Source of the DNA: Paenibacillus sp. JNUCC-31
GTDB taxonomy: Bacteria; Bacillota; Bacilli; Paenibacillales; Paenibacillaceae
Assembly (NCBI RefSeq): GCF_014844075.1
Contig: NZ_CP062165.1
Span: 868,001-932,000 of the forward strand
Direction: 5' to 3'
Length of the DNA: 64,000 nucleotides
The notes under the pieces are model-generated. The model was not told the DNA's origin. It did no database searches and was given only the letters and a program-made list of their open reading frames with translations. The number at the start of each line of letters is the position of its first letter. The stretch's first letter is position 1. This document shows positions 16,864-25,645 of this stretch, one piece after another. A program made the translations under genes and the position numbers.

Positions 16864-17922
16864 TCACCTTGTAAAATCATGCTGCCCAATGGTCAGAAGC
16901 GTTGGCCTGCTCTTACTCCACAACGATGTTGCAATCTTCGGATTATAATAATAGAGTGCTCCGTGTGTCGGGTCCGTTCCATTCAAGGCTTTACGCGCTG
17001 CTTGATAGGAAGTCTGGGTTGGCTTTGTATTAAACTGACCATCGTCTATGGCCGTGAACTGCCCTTTTTGGAAAATCACTTTCGGGATTGAAGACGGGAA
17101 TGCATTTGAATGCACTCGATTCAATACGACCGCGCCAACAGCAACCTGTCCTTCAAAGGATTCTCCGCGTGCTTCCCCATGGATCAGCTTCGCGAGCTGG
17201 CGCAGCGTATTACCTTGGGCTGCAGCCTTCTTGTTCAGTCTGTTCAGTGTTGCCGGACCTGCAATCCCATCCGCACTCAGCCCCTGAGCCTGCTGGAACT
17301 TACGGACAGCACTTTTGGTAATAGAACCGTAATATCCGGTCAACCCAGCTTTGAAATACCCTAGTTCGTTTAATTGCTCCTGCAATTGAAGCACATGTTC
17401 ACCGCGAACGCCCTGCTCCAGTTTCTGTGCTCCGGCAGACGGAGCTGCCATAGTAAGTCCAAGAGCCATCGCGAAGGCACCGAGAAGCACACTGACTCGT
17501 CCTGCTCTTTTGCCAGCCTTTCTCCCCCTGCGATGGGTGACTTTCCGGCTGATGGTAATAGGTTCCATGTGGTCAGTGCTTGTGTGCAAATCATGCAGAT
17601 CAAGCCTCTCATCCCCGCTATCTAATCTAAACTCTTCATCAAGGCTGTAGATATAGCTCGTCATCTTCATCTGGTTCATTTCTTTCATCTCTCTAACAGG
17701 AGTAAGATCAATCACATCATACCTCCCATTTATCTCACTAATCCTATCGTTGCCATTATAGCTGTACATCACATTCATCCCGACATTCTCTATCACGCGT
17801 ATCAGTTCACACACGCTATTCTGTCCACTCATCATTTGCTTTTCATTCATTTTATTCTTCTCATTCATCATATTCTTTTCAATCATTTCATACGTTTGAT
17901 CCATTTCATTAATGTTCTTCAT
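16864..17922 (-). CDS. SleB-type cell wall hydrolase with peptidoglycan-binding domain
   Basis: This is a protein of 352 residues. After a charged N-terminal region of about 120 residues comes a basic stretch (RRGRKAGKRAGR) and a hydrophobic segment ending in ASAGA-like residues, which looks like an internal export signal. A PG_binding_1 domain follows (EQGVRGEHVLQLQEQLNELG onward). The C-terminal Hydrolase_2/SleB domain contains IHGEARGE, with its conserved Glu, and VLNRV. The family contains spore-cortex lytic enzymes. The start ATG 17922 was chosen because GGAGG lies 11 bases upstream. A start at 17568, just before the export signal, has no ribosome binding site. The N-terminal region is Met/Asn/Glu-rich and unusual for the family. 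Confidence 0.8.
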   Translation of the reverse strand: MKNINEMDQTYEMIEKNMMNEKNKMNEKQMMSGQNSVCELIRVIENVGMNVMYSYNGNDRISEINGRYDVIDLTPVREMKEMNQMKMTSYIYSLDEEFRLDSGDERLDLHDLHTSTDHMEPITISRKVTHRRGRKAGKRAGRVSVLLGAFAMALGLTMAAPSAGAQKLEQGVRGEHVLQLQEQLNELGYFKAGLTGYYGSITKSAVRKFQQAQGLSADGIAGPATLNRLNKKAAAQGNTLRQLAKLIHGEARGESFEGQVAVGAVVLNRVHSNAFPSSIPKVIFQKGQFTAIDDGQFNTKPTQTSYQAARKALNGTDPTHGALYYYNPKIATSLWSKSRPTLLTIGQHDFTR

Positions 17923-18074
17923 GATTAGATTAACCTCCACTTTTCTGAATCCAGATCCCACTTCTTCCCCCTGAATCCTCACGGCCCTACATCCCGAGTG
18001 TCATTATAGGATATAGAAAAAGTGACGTCTATCGGACCGATGGCGCAGGCGAAAATCCACTCCACACACAGCAA

Positions 18075-18117
18075 AAAGAGGCATGAGCCCATGGTCACGC
18101 CATGGTCATGCCTCTTC
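18075..18117 (-). terminator. Terminator after the NiaP-like transporter gene
   Basis: Long stem: aagaggcatga... pairs with ...tcatgcctctt, with ccatgg arms inside. It is followed on the minus strand by TTTTTG, and by a T-poor stretch on the plus strand. Confidence 0.8.
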
Positions 18118-18203
18118 TTGTATCAACCTTCTGCCGCTTATCCAGCCCGTTATAGGCGTAGGCAGGCAGACCCGCACAAAAGTTGCGTTGTATTTATTGA
18201 CAT

Positions 18204-19421
18204 TTATTCAGCCAGTTCCAGACCCTTGGTTTCCCGGCCCAGGAACAGCACAGCCGCTGCCCCGATAAGGATGGTCACGAAGAAAATCGTGAAAATCAGG
18301 CTGATTGCAACTTCACGCTGAACCAACATACCAACCATTAATGGAGCAAGCACGCCCCCAATTCGGCCTACTGATGTGGCAAGACCCACACCTGTTGAAC
18401 GAACGGAAGTGGGGTACAATTCCGGACTATACGCATACAGACCGCCCCAAGCTCCCAGATTGAAGAAGGAAAGACAGATGCCTGCGGTCAGAATCGTCGC
18501 TTCCGTTGTTGCCAGTCCAAAAGCAATCGCACTTACTGCTGTCAATGTAAGATAAACGACAAGTACAAATTTGCGGCCAAACCGCTCAATGAAGTACGCC
18601 GCCGTGAAGTAACCTGGCAGCTGTGCGATCGTCATGATCAGCACGTACTGGAAGCTTTTGACCAGCGTAAAGCCTTTTGCCATAACAACCGACGGCAACC
18701 AGAGGAACATGCCATAATAAGAGAAAATGACGGTAAACCACAAGATCCAGAGCATCAACGTTGTACGGCGATGAGGTGCTGACCATACCGTCGCAACCTT
18801 TTCGCGGAACGTGATTTTCTTAATCTTGGTATTGTTCTTGTAACGAGGAGGGTCCTGAATAGCGCGGCGCAGATACAGCGCATATAACGCTGGAACGGCA
18901 CCAATGGCAAAAGCAATTCTCCAGCCATATTCCGGGATAACAAAGTTGGCAATGAGTGCTGATACAATCCAGCCGCCTGCCCAGAAGCTCTCCAACAGTA
19001 CAACTGCACGTCCACGTTCTGCCGTAGGCATGGACTCTGAAACCAACGTAGATGCCACGGGTAGCTCCCCGCCGAGGCCGATACCTGCAATTAGACGTAG
19101 TACACACAATACGGCGAATCCGGTCGCCAATGCTGACAGGCCACTAGCAATCGTAAATACTAGCAGGGTCCACATCAAAATGGCCTTACGCCCGAAACGG
19201 TCCGCAAGTGCTCCCGCAAGCAATGCACCTAGCGCCATACCGATGGAGTTGATACTCGTAAGCACCCCGACTTGTCCCGGACTGAGACTCCATTCCTTGG
19301 CGAGTGCAGCCACGATGAAAGAAATCATGCCGACTTCCATTGCATCAAACAGCCAGCTCATGCCGGCACTGAACAGCAGCTTGCGCTGCTTGGGATTCCG
19401 CAATACTTCCAGTTTGCTCAT
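18204..19421 (-). CDS. niaP: MFS transporter, NiaP/YceI type (probable niacin transporter)
   Basis: This is a 405-residue protein with 12 predicted membrane segments. The N-terminal SWLFDAMEVGMISFI and the stretch GLGGELPVASTLVSE are close to B. subtilis NiaP (YceI), a nicotinate and nicotinamide uptake protein. The MFS signatures DRFGRK after helix 2 and ERFGRK in the second half are present. GGGAG precedes the ATG by 9 bases. It is 114 bases after the ABC permease gene and has its own terminator. Substrate assignment is by homology and could differ. Confidence 0.75.
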   Translation of the reverse strand: MSKLEVLRNPKQRKLLFSAGMSWLFDAMEVGMISFIVAALAKEWSLSPGQVGVLTSINSIGMALGALLAGALADRFGRKAILMWTLLVFTIASGLSALATGFAVLCVLRLIAGIGLGGELPVASTLVSESMPTAERGRAVVLLESFWAGGWIVSALIANFVIPEYGWRIAFAIGAVPALYALYLRRAIQDPPRYKNNTKIKKITFREKVATVWSAPHRRTTLMLWILWFTVIFSYYGMFLWLPSVVMAKGFTLVKSFQYVLIMTIAQLPGYFTAAYFIERFGRKFVLVVYLTLTAVSAIAFGLATTEATILTAGICLSFFNLGAWGGLYAYSPELYPTSVRSTGVGLATSVGRIGGVLAPLMVGMLVQREVAISLIFTIFFVTILIGAAAVLFLGRETKGLELAE

Positions 19422-19534
19422 GTCTTATAGCTCCCTTGATCTCTATGTAGTCATTCTGACACTAAACCATTATTATGCAGAATGATCCAGAAATCAATGC
19501 AAAATACGCATATCGTTGATCTTCTTCCCATCCC

Positions 19535-20350
19535 TTACCCTTTGAGTGAACCCGCTGTCAGACCTGCAACAAAATAACGCTGGAGCAACAAGAACAGCAC
19601 GATCATCGGAATAGCTGTGACAAGCACACCCGTGAGCATCATTGGATAGTTGGTCACATATTCCCCGCGGAACTGCATGAGAGCGAGTGGTAACGTCAGC
19701 TTGGACTTACTGCTGAGCATCAGCATTGGAATGAGCAGATCATTCCACACCATCACAAGCAGGAACGTAGCTGTAGCCGCCAGCGAAGGAGCTGCCAGTG
19801 GCAGTGCAATTCGCGTATAAAGTCTCCACTCGCTCGCACCGTCCATACTGCCTGCTTCCAGTATTTCCGCATTCAGCATACGCATGAAGCCTGTCAGCAT
19901 AAATACGGAGACGGGCATCAGCATGGCGGCCGATACGATAATTAGCCCCGTCAAGCTGTCCGACCATCCGAGCGTACGTGTGAGGGAATAGATCGGCAGC
20001 ATGCTCACCTGGGAAGGAACGATCAGACCTGCCACGAACAGGGCAAACACAATCTTACCCACACTGCCGCCCCAGCGTACAATGGCATAAGCAATCATGC
20101 TGCTAAGCAGCAACTCAATCGCAACCGTACCCAGCGTTACGACCAGACTGTTCCCGAAGTATTGCCACATCGGCTGGTTGCTGAACATGCCTGTGAGATT
20201 ATCCAGCGTAAACGGGTCCGGCCAGCTAAATGGACTGGTGAAGAAGTTACTGCTTGTTTTGAACGAGGATACAAATACAAAGTACAGCGGCACGATGATC
20301 AACAGCGCGTACACCAATAAGATCAGTCGATTAAACCATTTTAAAACCAT
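19535..20350 (-). CDS. Carbohydrate ABC transporter permease, MalG type
   Basis: This is a 271-residue inner-membrane permease of the CUT1 sugar family with six predicted membrane segments. The EAA loop that docks the ATPase is intact (EAGSMDGASEWRLYTRIALPLA). The C-terminus ends in the AGLTAGSLKG pattern common to MalG-type permeases. GGAGGGG lies before the ATG. It is separated from its partner permease by about 230 bases, longer than usual in such operons. No ATPase gene is present, as often in Paenibacillus, where a shared MsmX-type ATPase serves many importers. Confidence 0.9.
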   Translation of the reverse strand: MVLKWFNRLILLVYALLIIVPLYFVFVSSFKTSSNFFTSPFSWPDPFTLDNLTGMFSNQPMWQYFGNSLVVTLGTVAIELLLSSMIAYAIVRWGGSVGKIVFALFVAGLIVPSQVSMLPIYSLTRTLGWSDSLTGLIIVSAAMLMPVSVFMLTGFMRMLNAEILEAGSMDGASEWRLYTRIALPLAAPSLAATATFLLVMVWNDLLIPMLMLSSKSKLTLPLALMQFRGEYVTNYPMMLTGVLVTAIPMIVLFLLLQRYFVAGLTAGSLKG

Positions 20351-20579
20351 ATAAATCCCCTCCCTTCTGTTTTAAGTCTTTTATGTCTACTTCGGTGCCG
20401 TTCAGGTTCGCGTTCGGATGGGACTGAAACGACGAATACTTCTACATCCCTATCCCCGTCCAGTCATAACCTTCTCCTAAACGATACTTCCGCAGCACCT
20501 CAAGTCACTACGACACGATAAAATCAACAACTTGTTCTACATCTCATGCACTCACGACTCACGAACATGCGTCCAATCT

Positions 20580-21452
20580 TCAATAGTTTACCCGGTCGGC
20601 ACGAAGCGCCTTGAACTGCAACAGCGTCAGCAGCGCGAGCAGCACCAGGAAGATCATCGAACCCGCAGAAGCGAGGCCAAATGAGTAGCTGCCAAAGGCG
20701 GTATGATAGATATATGTGGTCAAAATTTCAGTGGCGTAGTTCGGACCTCCGTCCGTCATTGTGAAAATGAGGTCAAACGCCTTGAACGATTGAATCGTCG
20801 TATAGGCCACAACAATCGTTGCCGAAGGTCCCAGCAGCGGCCAGGTCACGGTACGGAATACCTGCCATTTGCTGCCGCCATCCATACGTGCTGCTTCATA
20901 CAGCTCCGCTGGAATGCCTTGCAGACCTGCGATAAACACGATCATCATCTGCCCGGCATGCGCCCAGACTTGTACAGCTGCAATCGAGTAGATAGCGATC
21001 TTGGGATCGCCAATCCAGTTGTGGGCCATTCTCCCCATACCTGCCTCGTTCAAACCATAGTTAATGAGCCCGATCGAAGGATCGTACATAAAAGCCCAGA
21101 TCAAACCCACCGATACGGAGGACAGAATCGCAGGCAGAAAGTACAGCGCCCGGAGCGCGATGCGTGTCTTTGTGTTGCGTACCAGGAGCAGCGCCAGAAC
21201 AAGTGAAATAAAGGTTTGCGCAATGACAACCGTTAACATGAACTCCACGTTGTTGCCAAAGGCTTTGCGAAATACGATGCTGCTGAGACTGTCCTTGTAA
21301 TTATCCAGCCCTACAAATGCATACGACGGGGATACCCCGTCCCAATCCGTAAAGGAGTAGAACAGCCCCGTCAATGTAGGAAATACGAACAGTGCAACGT
21401 ACAGCAGCAACCCGGGTAACAAAAACAGGGATAGCTGAATACGGTTCTTCAT
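20580..21452 (-). CDS. Carbohydrate ABC transporter permease, MalF type
   Basis: This is a 290-residue permease with six predicted membrane segments and an intact EAA loop (EAARMDGGSKWQVFRTVTWPLL). The N-terminus LFLLPGLLLYVALFVFPTL and the motif TDGGPNYATEIL are typical of CUT1 MalF/UgpA-type permeases. It starts only 3 bases after the stop of the binding-protein gene. It should form the membrane channel with the MalG-type protein encoded next. Confidence 0.9.
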   Translation of the reverse strand: MKNRIQLSLFLLPGLLLYVALFVFPTLTGLFYSFTDWDGVSPSYAFVGLDNYKDSLSSIVFRKAFGNNVEFMLTVVIAQTFISLVLALLLVRNTKTRIALRALYFLPAILSSVSVGLIWAFMYDPSIGLINYGLNEAGMGRMAHNWIGDPKIAIYSIAAVQVWAHAGQMMIVFIAGLQGIPAELYEAARMDGGSKWQVFRTVTWPLLGPSATIVVAYTTIQSFKAFDLIFTMTDGGPNYATEILTTYIYHTAFGSYSFGLASAGSMIFLVLLALLTLLQFKALRADRVNY

Positions 21453-21455
21453 CGT

Positions 21456-22730
21456 TTATTTCCCGATATGCTGATCAATGATCGCTTGTGCCTGCTGCGC
21501 TGCTTCTTCAGGAGAAGTTCCGCTCAGCACGGCCTGAATGGAGTTCGTCACTGCTTTCTGATTATCTCCGTTCAGGATGGTAAACCGTGGCTGGAACACG
21601 GTCTTTTTGCTCTCCCAATCTCCGGCAACCTGAAGTTCAGGTGTATCGTACTTCACATCATTCACCGTTACATTCTGTCCCGTCTGGTTGGCATATTCGC
21701 CAGCTACTTCTGGATTACTCAGGAATTCGATGAACTTCTTCGCTTCTTCCGGATGTTTGGACTTGCTGTTCACCGCAAGCATGAATGTGGTGGTATGAAC
21801 GCCTTCATACTTCGCCTGATCTGCACTTATGGTAATCGGTGCGAGTAATTTTTGCTCCAGATTCGGATTCTGCTGTTTGTTCTGAGCGAGTTGGTACGAT
21901 CCACTTGCGAGCATTGCTGCTTTTTCCTGAATAAACAGCGCGCCTGCCGCAGGGTCTTTCGTCCCCAGTGCATCCTGCTGGAAATATCCTTTGTCGTTCA
22001 GTTCTTTGATCTGAGTTAATGTTTTCACCCAGAACTCATCCGTCAGTTTGGCTTCGCCAGCTTCTACTTTGGTAAAAATGTCGTCACTCGGCGCATTGTT
22101 CATCACCATCGTATTCATGAATTGGCCCGGACCAATGTCCGCTCCAGCAAAGGCAATCGGAATAATGCCATTGTCTTTCAGCGTCTGGCAGAGTGCCAGG
22201 AAGCCTTCCCAATCCGTCGGTGGTGTCAATCCATATTTTTCGAACAGCTTCACATTATAGATTGGATCGTTGTATACGAGTTGATAAGGGATTGCATATT
22301 GCTTCCCATCGTGCTGGCCTGCTTCAATTAACTTAGGATTGTATGCAGACAGAAACGACGATCCGGTCAGATCCGTGAACAATCCGGCTTTGGTGAATGC
22401 TTCGAACTGCGCACCCGGGAAGGAAGCAAATACATCCCCTACGGAACCGTCACCGATTTTGGATTGCACGGTGGATTGGTATTGATCGGAAGGTAGCGTC
22501 TGCATCTCCACATTAATGTTCGGGTTCTCTTTTTCAAATGCGTCAATGGTCTTGTTGAGTGCTTCGGAATCCTCTCCACGCCAGTGCATGAAGCTAATGG
22601 TCACTTTGCCTGAACCTGAGGAGCCGTTCTCTCCGGATGCCGCATTATCTCCGCCGCCGCAAGCCGACAGCAGGATGGACATGACCAGCATACTGACGAG
22701 GGGCAGGATATATTTTTGTTTTTTTCTCAT
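21456..22730 (-). CDS. Extracellular sugar-type solute-binding lipoprotein
   Basis: This is a 424-residue lipoprotein of the SBP_bac_1 family. The lipobox LLSAC gives an acylated Cys at about residue 24, followed by a Gly/Ser/Asn-rich spacer. The mature domain opens with VTISFMHWRGED and shows the usual features of CUT1 sugar-binding proteins, including GKQYAIPYQLVYND and the C-terminal LSNPEVAGEYA. The start ATG 22730 follows AGGAGG by 8 bases. It delivers substrate to the two permeases encoded downstream. The ligand is unknown; see the neighbouring flavin monooxygenase. Confidence 0.9.
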   Translation of the reverse strand: MRKKQKYILPLVSMLVMSILLSACGGGDNAASGENGSSGSGKVTISFMHWRGEDSEALNKTIDAFEKENPNINVEMQTLPSDQYQSTVQSKIGDGSVGDVFASFPGAQFEAFTKAGLFTDLTGSSFLSAYNPKLIEAGQHDGKQYAIPYQLVYNDPIYNVKLFEKYGLTPPTDWEGFLALCQTLKDNGIIPIAFAGADIGPGQFMNTMVMNNAPSDDIFTKVEAGEAKLTDEFWVKTLTQIKELNDKGYFQQDALGTKDPAAGALFIQEKAAMLASGSYQLAQNKQQNPNLEQKLLAPITISADQAKYEGVHTTTFMLAVNSKSKHPEEAKKFIEFLSNPEVAGEYANQTGQNVTVNDVKYDTPELQVAGDWESKKTVFQPRFTILNGDNQKAVTNSIQAVLSGTSPEEAAQQAQAIIDQHIGK

Positions 22731-22810
22731 GAAAGAAGACCTCCTGAAGATATTTGATGTAAGTTGCACGAATGTTTTTACACTGGGTACTCCGAGTGCA
22801 GTACCATCTT

Positions 22811-22914
22811 CCGATCGCTGTTATCCCCGGATTTTTTGAATTATTTTTTTCAATGGGAAAATCCGGTGATAAAGGCGAGCGCTCCGCTTCTTCAGATCGG
22901 TTCTGCTCTCTCCG
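22811..22914 (+). repeat. Hairpin intergenic repeat, copy A
   Basis: This is one of three similar copies in the window (others at 24239-24341 and, inverted, 42901-43010). The arms ttatccccggatttt and aaaatccggtgataa form a long stem around an AT-rich loop. A conserved flank reading cgcttcttcag follows. Confidence 0.75.
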
Positions 22915-22942
22915 TTAAAGTGTAAAAACAAGTTGAACTCAC

Positions 22943-24154
22943 TTAATTGGTAGTAACTGATTGCTGTATTTGTCTTGTTTTCCACTTCTCACGAATGATG
23001 GGCATCACCGTGCGGCCGAAGATTTCGGCTTCTTCCAAATGCGGGTACCCGGATAATATAAATGTGGTCACACCCAGATCGCCGTATTCCATCAACCGGT
23101 CTGCAACCTGCTCCGCTGTACCCACGATGAGAATTGCTCCGCCGGAACGAACAACAGACAAACCTGTCCACAGGTTGGGACCTACGACGAACTGCTGTTT
23201 CTCGGACAGTTCCCGCAGCTCATTCTGTCTACGCTGGTTCGTTGCATCCGTCTCCGCGAAGGCTGCTTTGGCTTTTTCGATGGCTTCTGGTGGTACTTTG
23301 CTAATGATCTCCCAAGCGGCCGCCCAAGCTTCCTCTTCGGTATCCCGAATGAGTACCTGTGCCCGCATGCCGTAACGGAGCTGACGATCTTGTCCGGTTT
23401 CCTCTTTGATCTGTTCGCGAATAACCTCAATCTCTTCGATCTGCTCCTGAATCCAGTCATGCGGTTCTCCCCACATGAGGAATGTGTCTGCGTGTTCAAC
23501 AGCGACACGTTTCGCAATCGGTGAACTTCCACCCAGGTAGAACGGTGGATACGGATTTTGTACCGTTTCAGGCATGCCTACCGGACCTTTGAAATTGTAA
23601 TATTTACCCTTAAACTCCGATGGTTGATTGGCCGCACCTTCCCCATTTGCCTCAGCACCGCTTCCAGCAAATTCAGTCAAATTGAGTCCAGTCGATTGCG
23701 TCCATGAACGCTTCATTACTTCCATGTATTCACTCGCCCGTTCATAACGTTCATCATGGGCATAAGCCAGCGGGTCTCCCAGTTCCTCCAAATCCCGAAC
23801 CGAACTGCCTGTCACCACATTGATCATGGCACGACCGCCAGACAACTGATCCAGTGCCGCCCCCATTCGCGCTGCTAATACAGGGGTGACCAGACCTGGG
23901 CGAATGGCAACAAGCGGACGCAGGGTTTTCGTGTGACTCATGACAGCCGAACCCACGACCCACGCATCCAGACACGCTCCACCTGTCGGGATCAGTACAA
24001 ATTCAAATCCTGCCTTCTCCGCCGTCTGCGCCACATCAATCAGATAATCCAGGCTTGGTTCCCGCTCCGGGGCAACCCCTACATACTTTCCGTCTCCTGC
24101 TGTAGGCAAAAACCAGCCAAACTTCATCTCTTCCTGTTCGCTCACGCAAGTCAA
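22943..24154 (-). CDS. SsuD-like FMNH2-dependent sulfonate monooxygenase
   Basis: This encodes about 403 residues of the bacterial luciferase-like (LLM) flavin monooxygenase family. The opening KFGWFLPTAGDGKYVG and the segments ALDQLSGGRAMINVVTGSS and YHxG-free PPFYLGGSS are closest to SsuD, which uses reduced FMN and oxygen to release sulfite from alkanesulfonates. Start choice is uncertain: TTG 24154, GTG 24145 and ATG 24127 are all in frame, with AAGGG just upstream of the first two. The SsuABC importer genes usually found with ssuD are absent. Instead a sugar-type importer follows, so the substrate may be a sugar sulfonate. A flavin reductase is not in view. Confidence 0.8.
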   Translation of the reverse strand: MTCVSEQEEMKFGWFLPTAGDGKYVGVAPEREPSLDYLIDVAQTAEKAGFEFVLIPTGGACLDAWVVGSAVMSHTKTLRPLVAIRPGLVTPVLAARMGAALDQLSGGRAMINVVTGSSVRDLEELGDPLAYAHDERYERASEYMEVMKRSWTQSTGLNLTEFAGSGAEANGEGAANQPSEFKGKYYNFKGPVGMPETVQNPYPPFYLGGSSPIAKRVAVEHADTFLMWGEPHDWIQEQIEEIEVIREQIKEETGQDRQLRYGMRAQVLIRDTEEEAWAAAWEIISKVPPEAIEKAKAAFAETDATNQRRQNELRELSEKQQFVVGPNLWTGLSVVRSGGAILIVGTAEQVADRLMEYGDLGVTTFILSGYPHLEEAEIFGRTVMPIIREKWKTRQIQQSVTTN

Positions 24155-24640
24155 TCCCTTCTATGAATAAATAAAGTCTCATGTTAAAAATAAGGTCATT
24201 GCTCTGCAACTTAGCCGTTCCGGTTACGAATCGTTCTTTCGATCACTGTTATCTCCAGATTTTTTGATTCCCTTTTCCAAGGGGAAAATCTGGAGATAAA
24301 GGTGAACGCGCTGCTTCTTCAGAATCGATTTCGTCCCCTCCACTACGTTCGCACTCGTTAAACCTTATTTTTAAAGTGCGCCTAATTTCTAATCATTTTA
24401 TAAGTACGAAAACATCCAAATGCCGATTAATTAACTTGGTTTAATAGGTATGGACATCATACCAATTGATTTGTCTGTGATCAATGTCATTTCGCGGCAA
24501 TTTATTTTTGTCATTTTGTGGTGAATTCACAGGAATAAGCCATCCTGATCTTGAATATTTACAAAACCCACCTGTATAATAGGTTATAAGAGAAACTTTC
24601 AGAGATTACAAACTATACTTATATTAAAGAGGTGTTCCTG
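24155..24640. other. Divergent regulatory region between the monooxygenase and AraC genes
   Basis: This region of about 490 bases contains hairpin repeat copy B (24239-24341) and an AT-rich stretch (24370-24600) that should carry the divergent promoters. No coding frame was supported. Confidence 0.5.
24239..24341 (+). repeat. Hairpin intergenic repeat, copy B
   Basis: This is the same family as copy A. The arms ttatctccagatttt (24249-24263) and aaaatctggagataa (24285-24299) match perfectly over 15 bases. Their sequence differs from copy A at paired positions, so pairing is conserved although the bases change. The flank ctgcttcttcag is shared. Confidence 0.8.
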
Positions 24641-25513
24641 ATGACCGAGAGCATGAAGGAGGACCACCACGAGTTTTTGGATATTATTTTTTTTACTCCG
24701 TCTGAATTTGAGAAAGCCGGTGGAGCATGGCCGATTCGAATCGGCCGTAATATAGCCAAGAGCAACTATCATATCGGCCCTCGAACGACACCTTTCCATT
24801 ATTTAATCTTTGTTCTGGAAGGTGAGGGAACATTCATACAGAACGGACATCGTTACTCCTTGCGTGCCCGCGATGCCTTCTGCCTGTATCCACAGGTCAC
24901 CCATGAGTACTGGTCCGATCCGAAAGAGTGTTTGCACAAAATTTTCATCGCCTTTGATGGAAAACATGCAGCAGAACTTTTGGCACGAATCGGACTCACC
25001 CCGGACTCGCCGCATCGTTCAGGTGTACTTACTCCGGAGACGGCAAGTGGCATGCGTGCTTTTATGGAAGAGGTTCGCAAACCTCAGGGAGGCGCAAGCG
25101 ACCTGGGACGACTTACCCGTTTTCTCGGATTGTTTGACCGGATTGCCAAATCTCCCGCTACCCGAGTGCTTCAACCAGACTCTGCTACGCCATGGCTGCA
25201 AAGGGGCAAGGAGTACATGGATATTCATTTTGCCGGAGGTATTACCGTGGAAGGCGTTTCTTCACATGCTGGCGTGGATCGGACCCATTTTGCCAAACAG
25301 TTTCGCAAAGCCTATGGTCTGTCTCCTGTCCAGTACATTCAGCGTCTCAAAATGAATCAGGCCAAACGACTGCTTGTCCAGACCCCGTTAACGTTAACTG
25401 AAGTAGCGCACTCGGTGGGTTATCCCGACTTGTTCTCCTTCTCCAAAGCATTCAAAAAACAGGTCGGTCTGCCACCCAACCGATATCGAACAGCCGAGAA
25501 CAATAAAAGCTGA
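24641..25513 (+). CDS. AraC-family transcriptional regulator
   Basis: This is a 290-residue regulator. Residues 1-140 form a cupin-like sensor domain (GPRTTPFHYLIFVLEGEGTF). The C-terminal 100 residues carry two helix-turn-helix motifs of the AraC type (ITVEGVSSHAGVDRTHFAKQFRKAYG and the signature ending in FSFSKAFKKQVGLPPNRYR). The start ATG 24641 follows GAGGTG by 6 bases. It is divergent from the SsuD-like gene and sugar-type importer, so it is the likely regulator of that locus. The effector is probably the transported compound (inference). Confidence 0.88.
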   Translation: MTESMKEDHHEFLDIIFFTPSEFEKAGGAWPIRIGRNIAKSNYHIGPRTTPFHYLIFVLEGEGTFIQNGHRYSLRARDAFCLYPQVTHEYWSDPKECLHKIFIAFDGKHAAELLARIGLTPDSPHRSGVLTPETASGMRAFMEEVRKPQGGASDLGRLTRFLGLFDRIAKSPATRVLQPDSATPWLQRGKEYMDIHFAGGITVEGVSSHAGVDRTHFAKQFRKAYGLSPVQYIQRLKMNQAKRLLVQTPLTLTEVAHSVGYPDLFSFSKAFKKQVGLPPNRYRTAENNKS

Positions 25514-25560
25514 TTTGTGGCCAATCGCTCGCTACTGAAAGCTACCTAAAACTACCTAAA

Positions 25561-25602
25561 GCAAAAAGGCAAGCCTCCTTGACCGGAGACCTGCCTTTTC
25601 CT
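25561..25602. terminator. Bidirectional terminator between araC-type gene and EPS operon
   Basis: The arms aaaaggcaagcctcc and ggagacctgcctttt pair apart from two mismatches around loop ttgaCC. There are T runs on both strands. It lies between the convergent ends of the AraC gene and the glycosidase-like gene. Confidence 0.75.
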
Positions 25603-25645
25603 GTTTACAACTTACAACACTCTTTCTGTGAACTACTTCCCCCCG

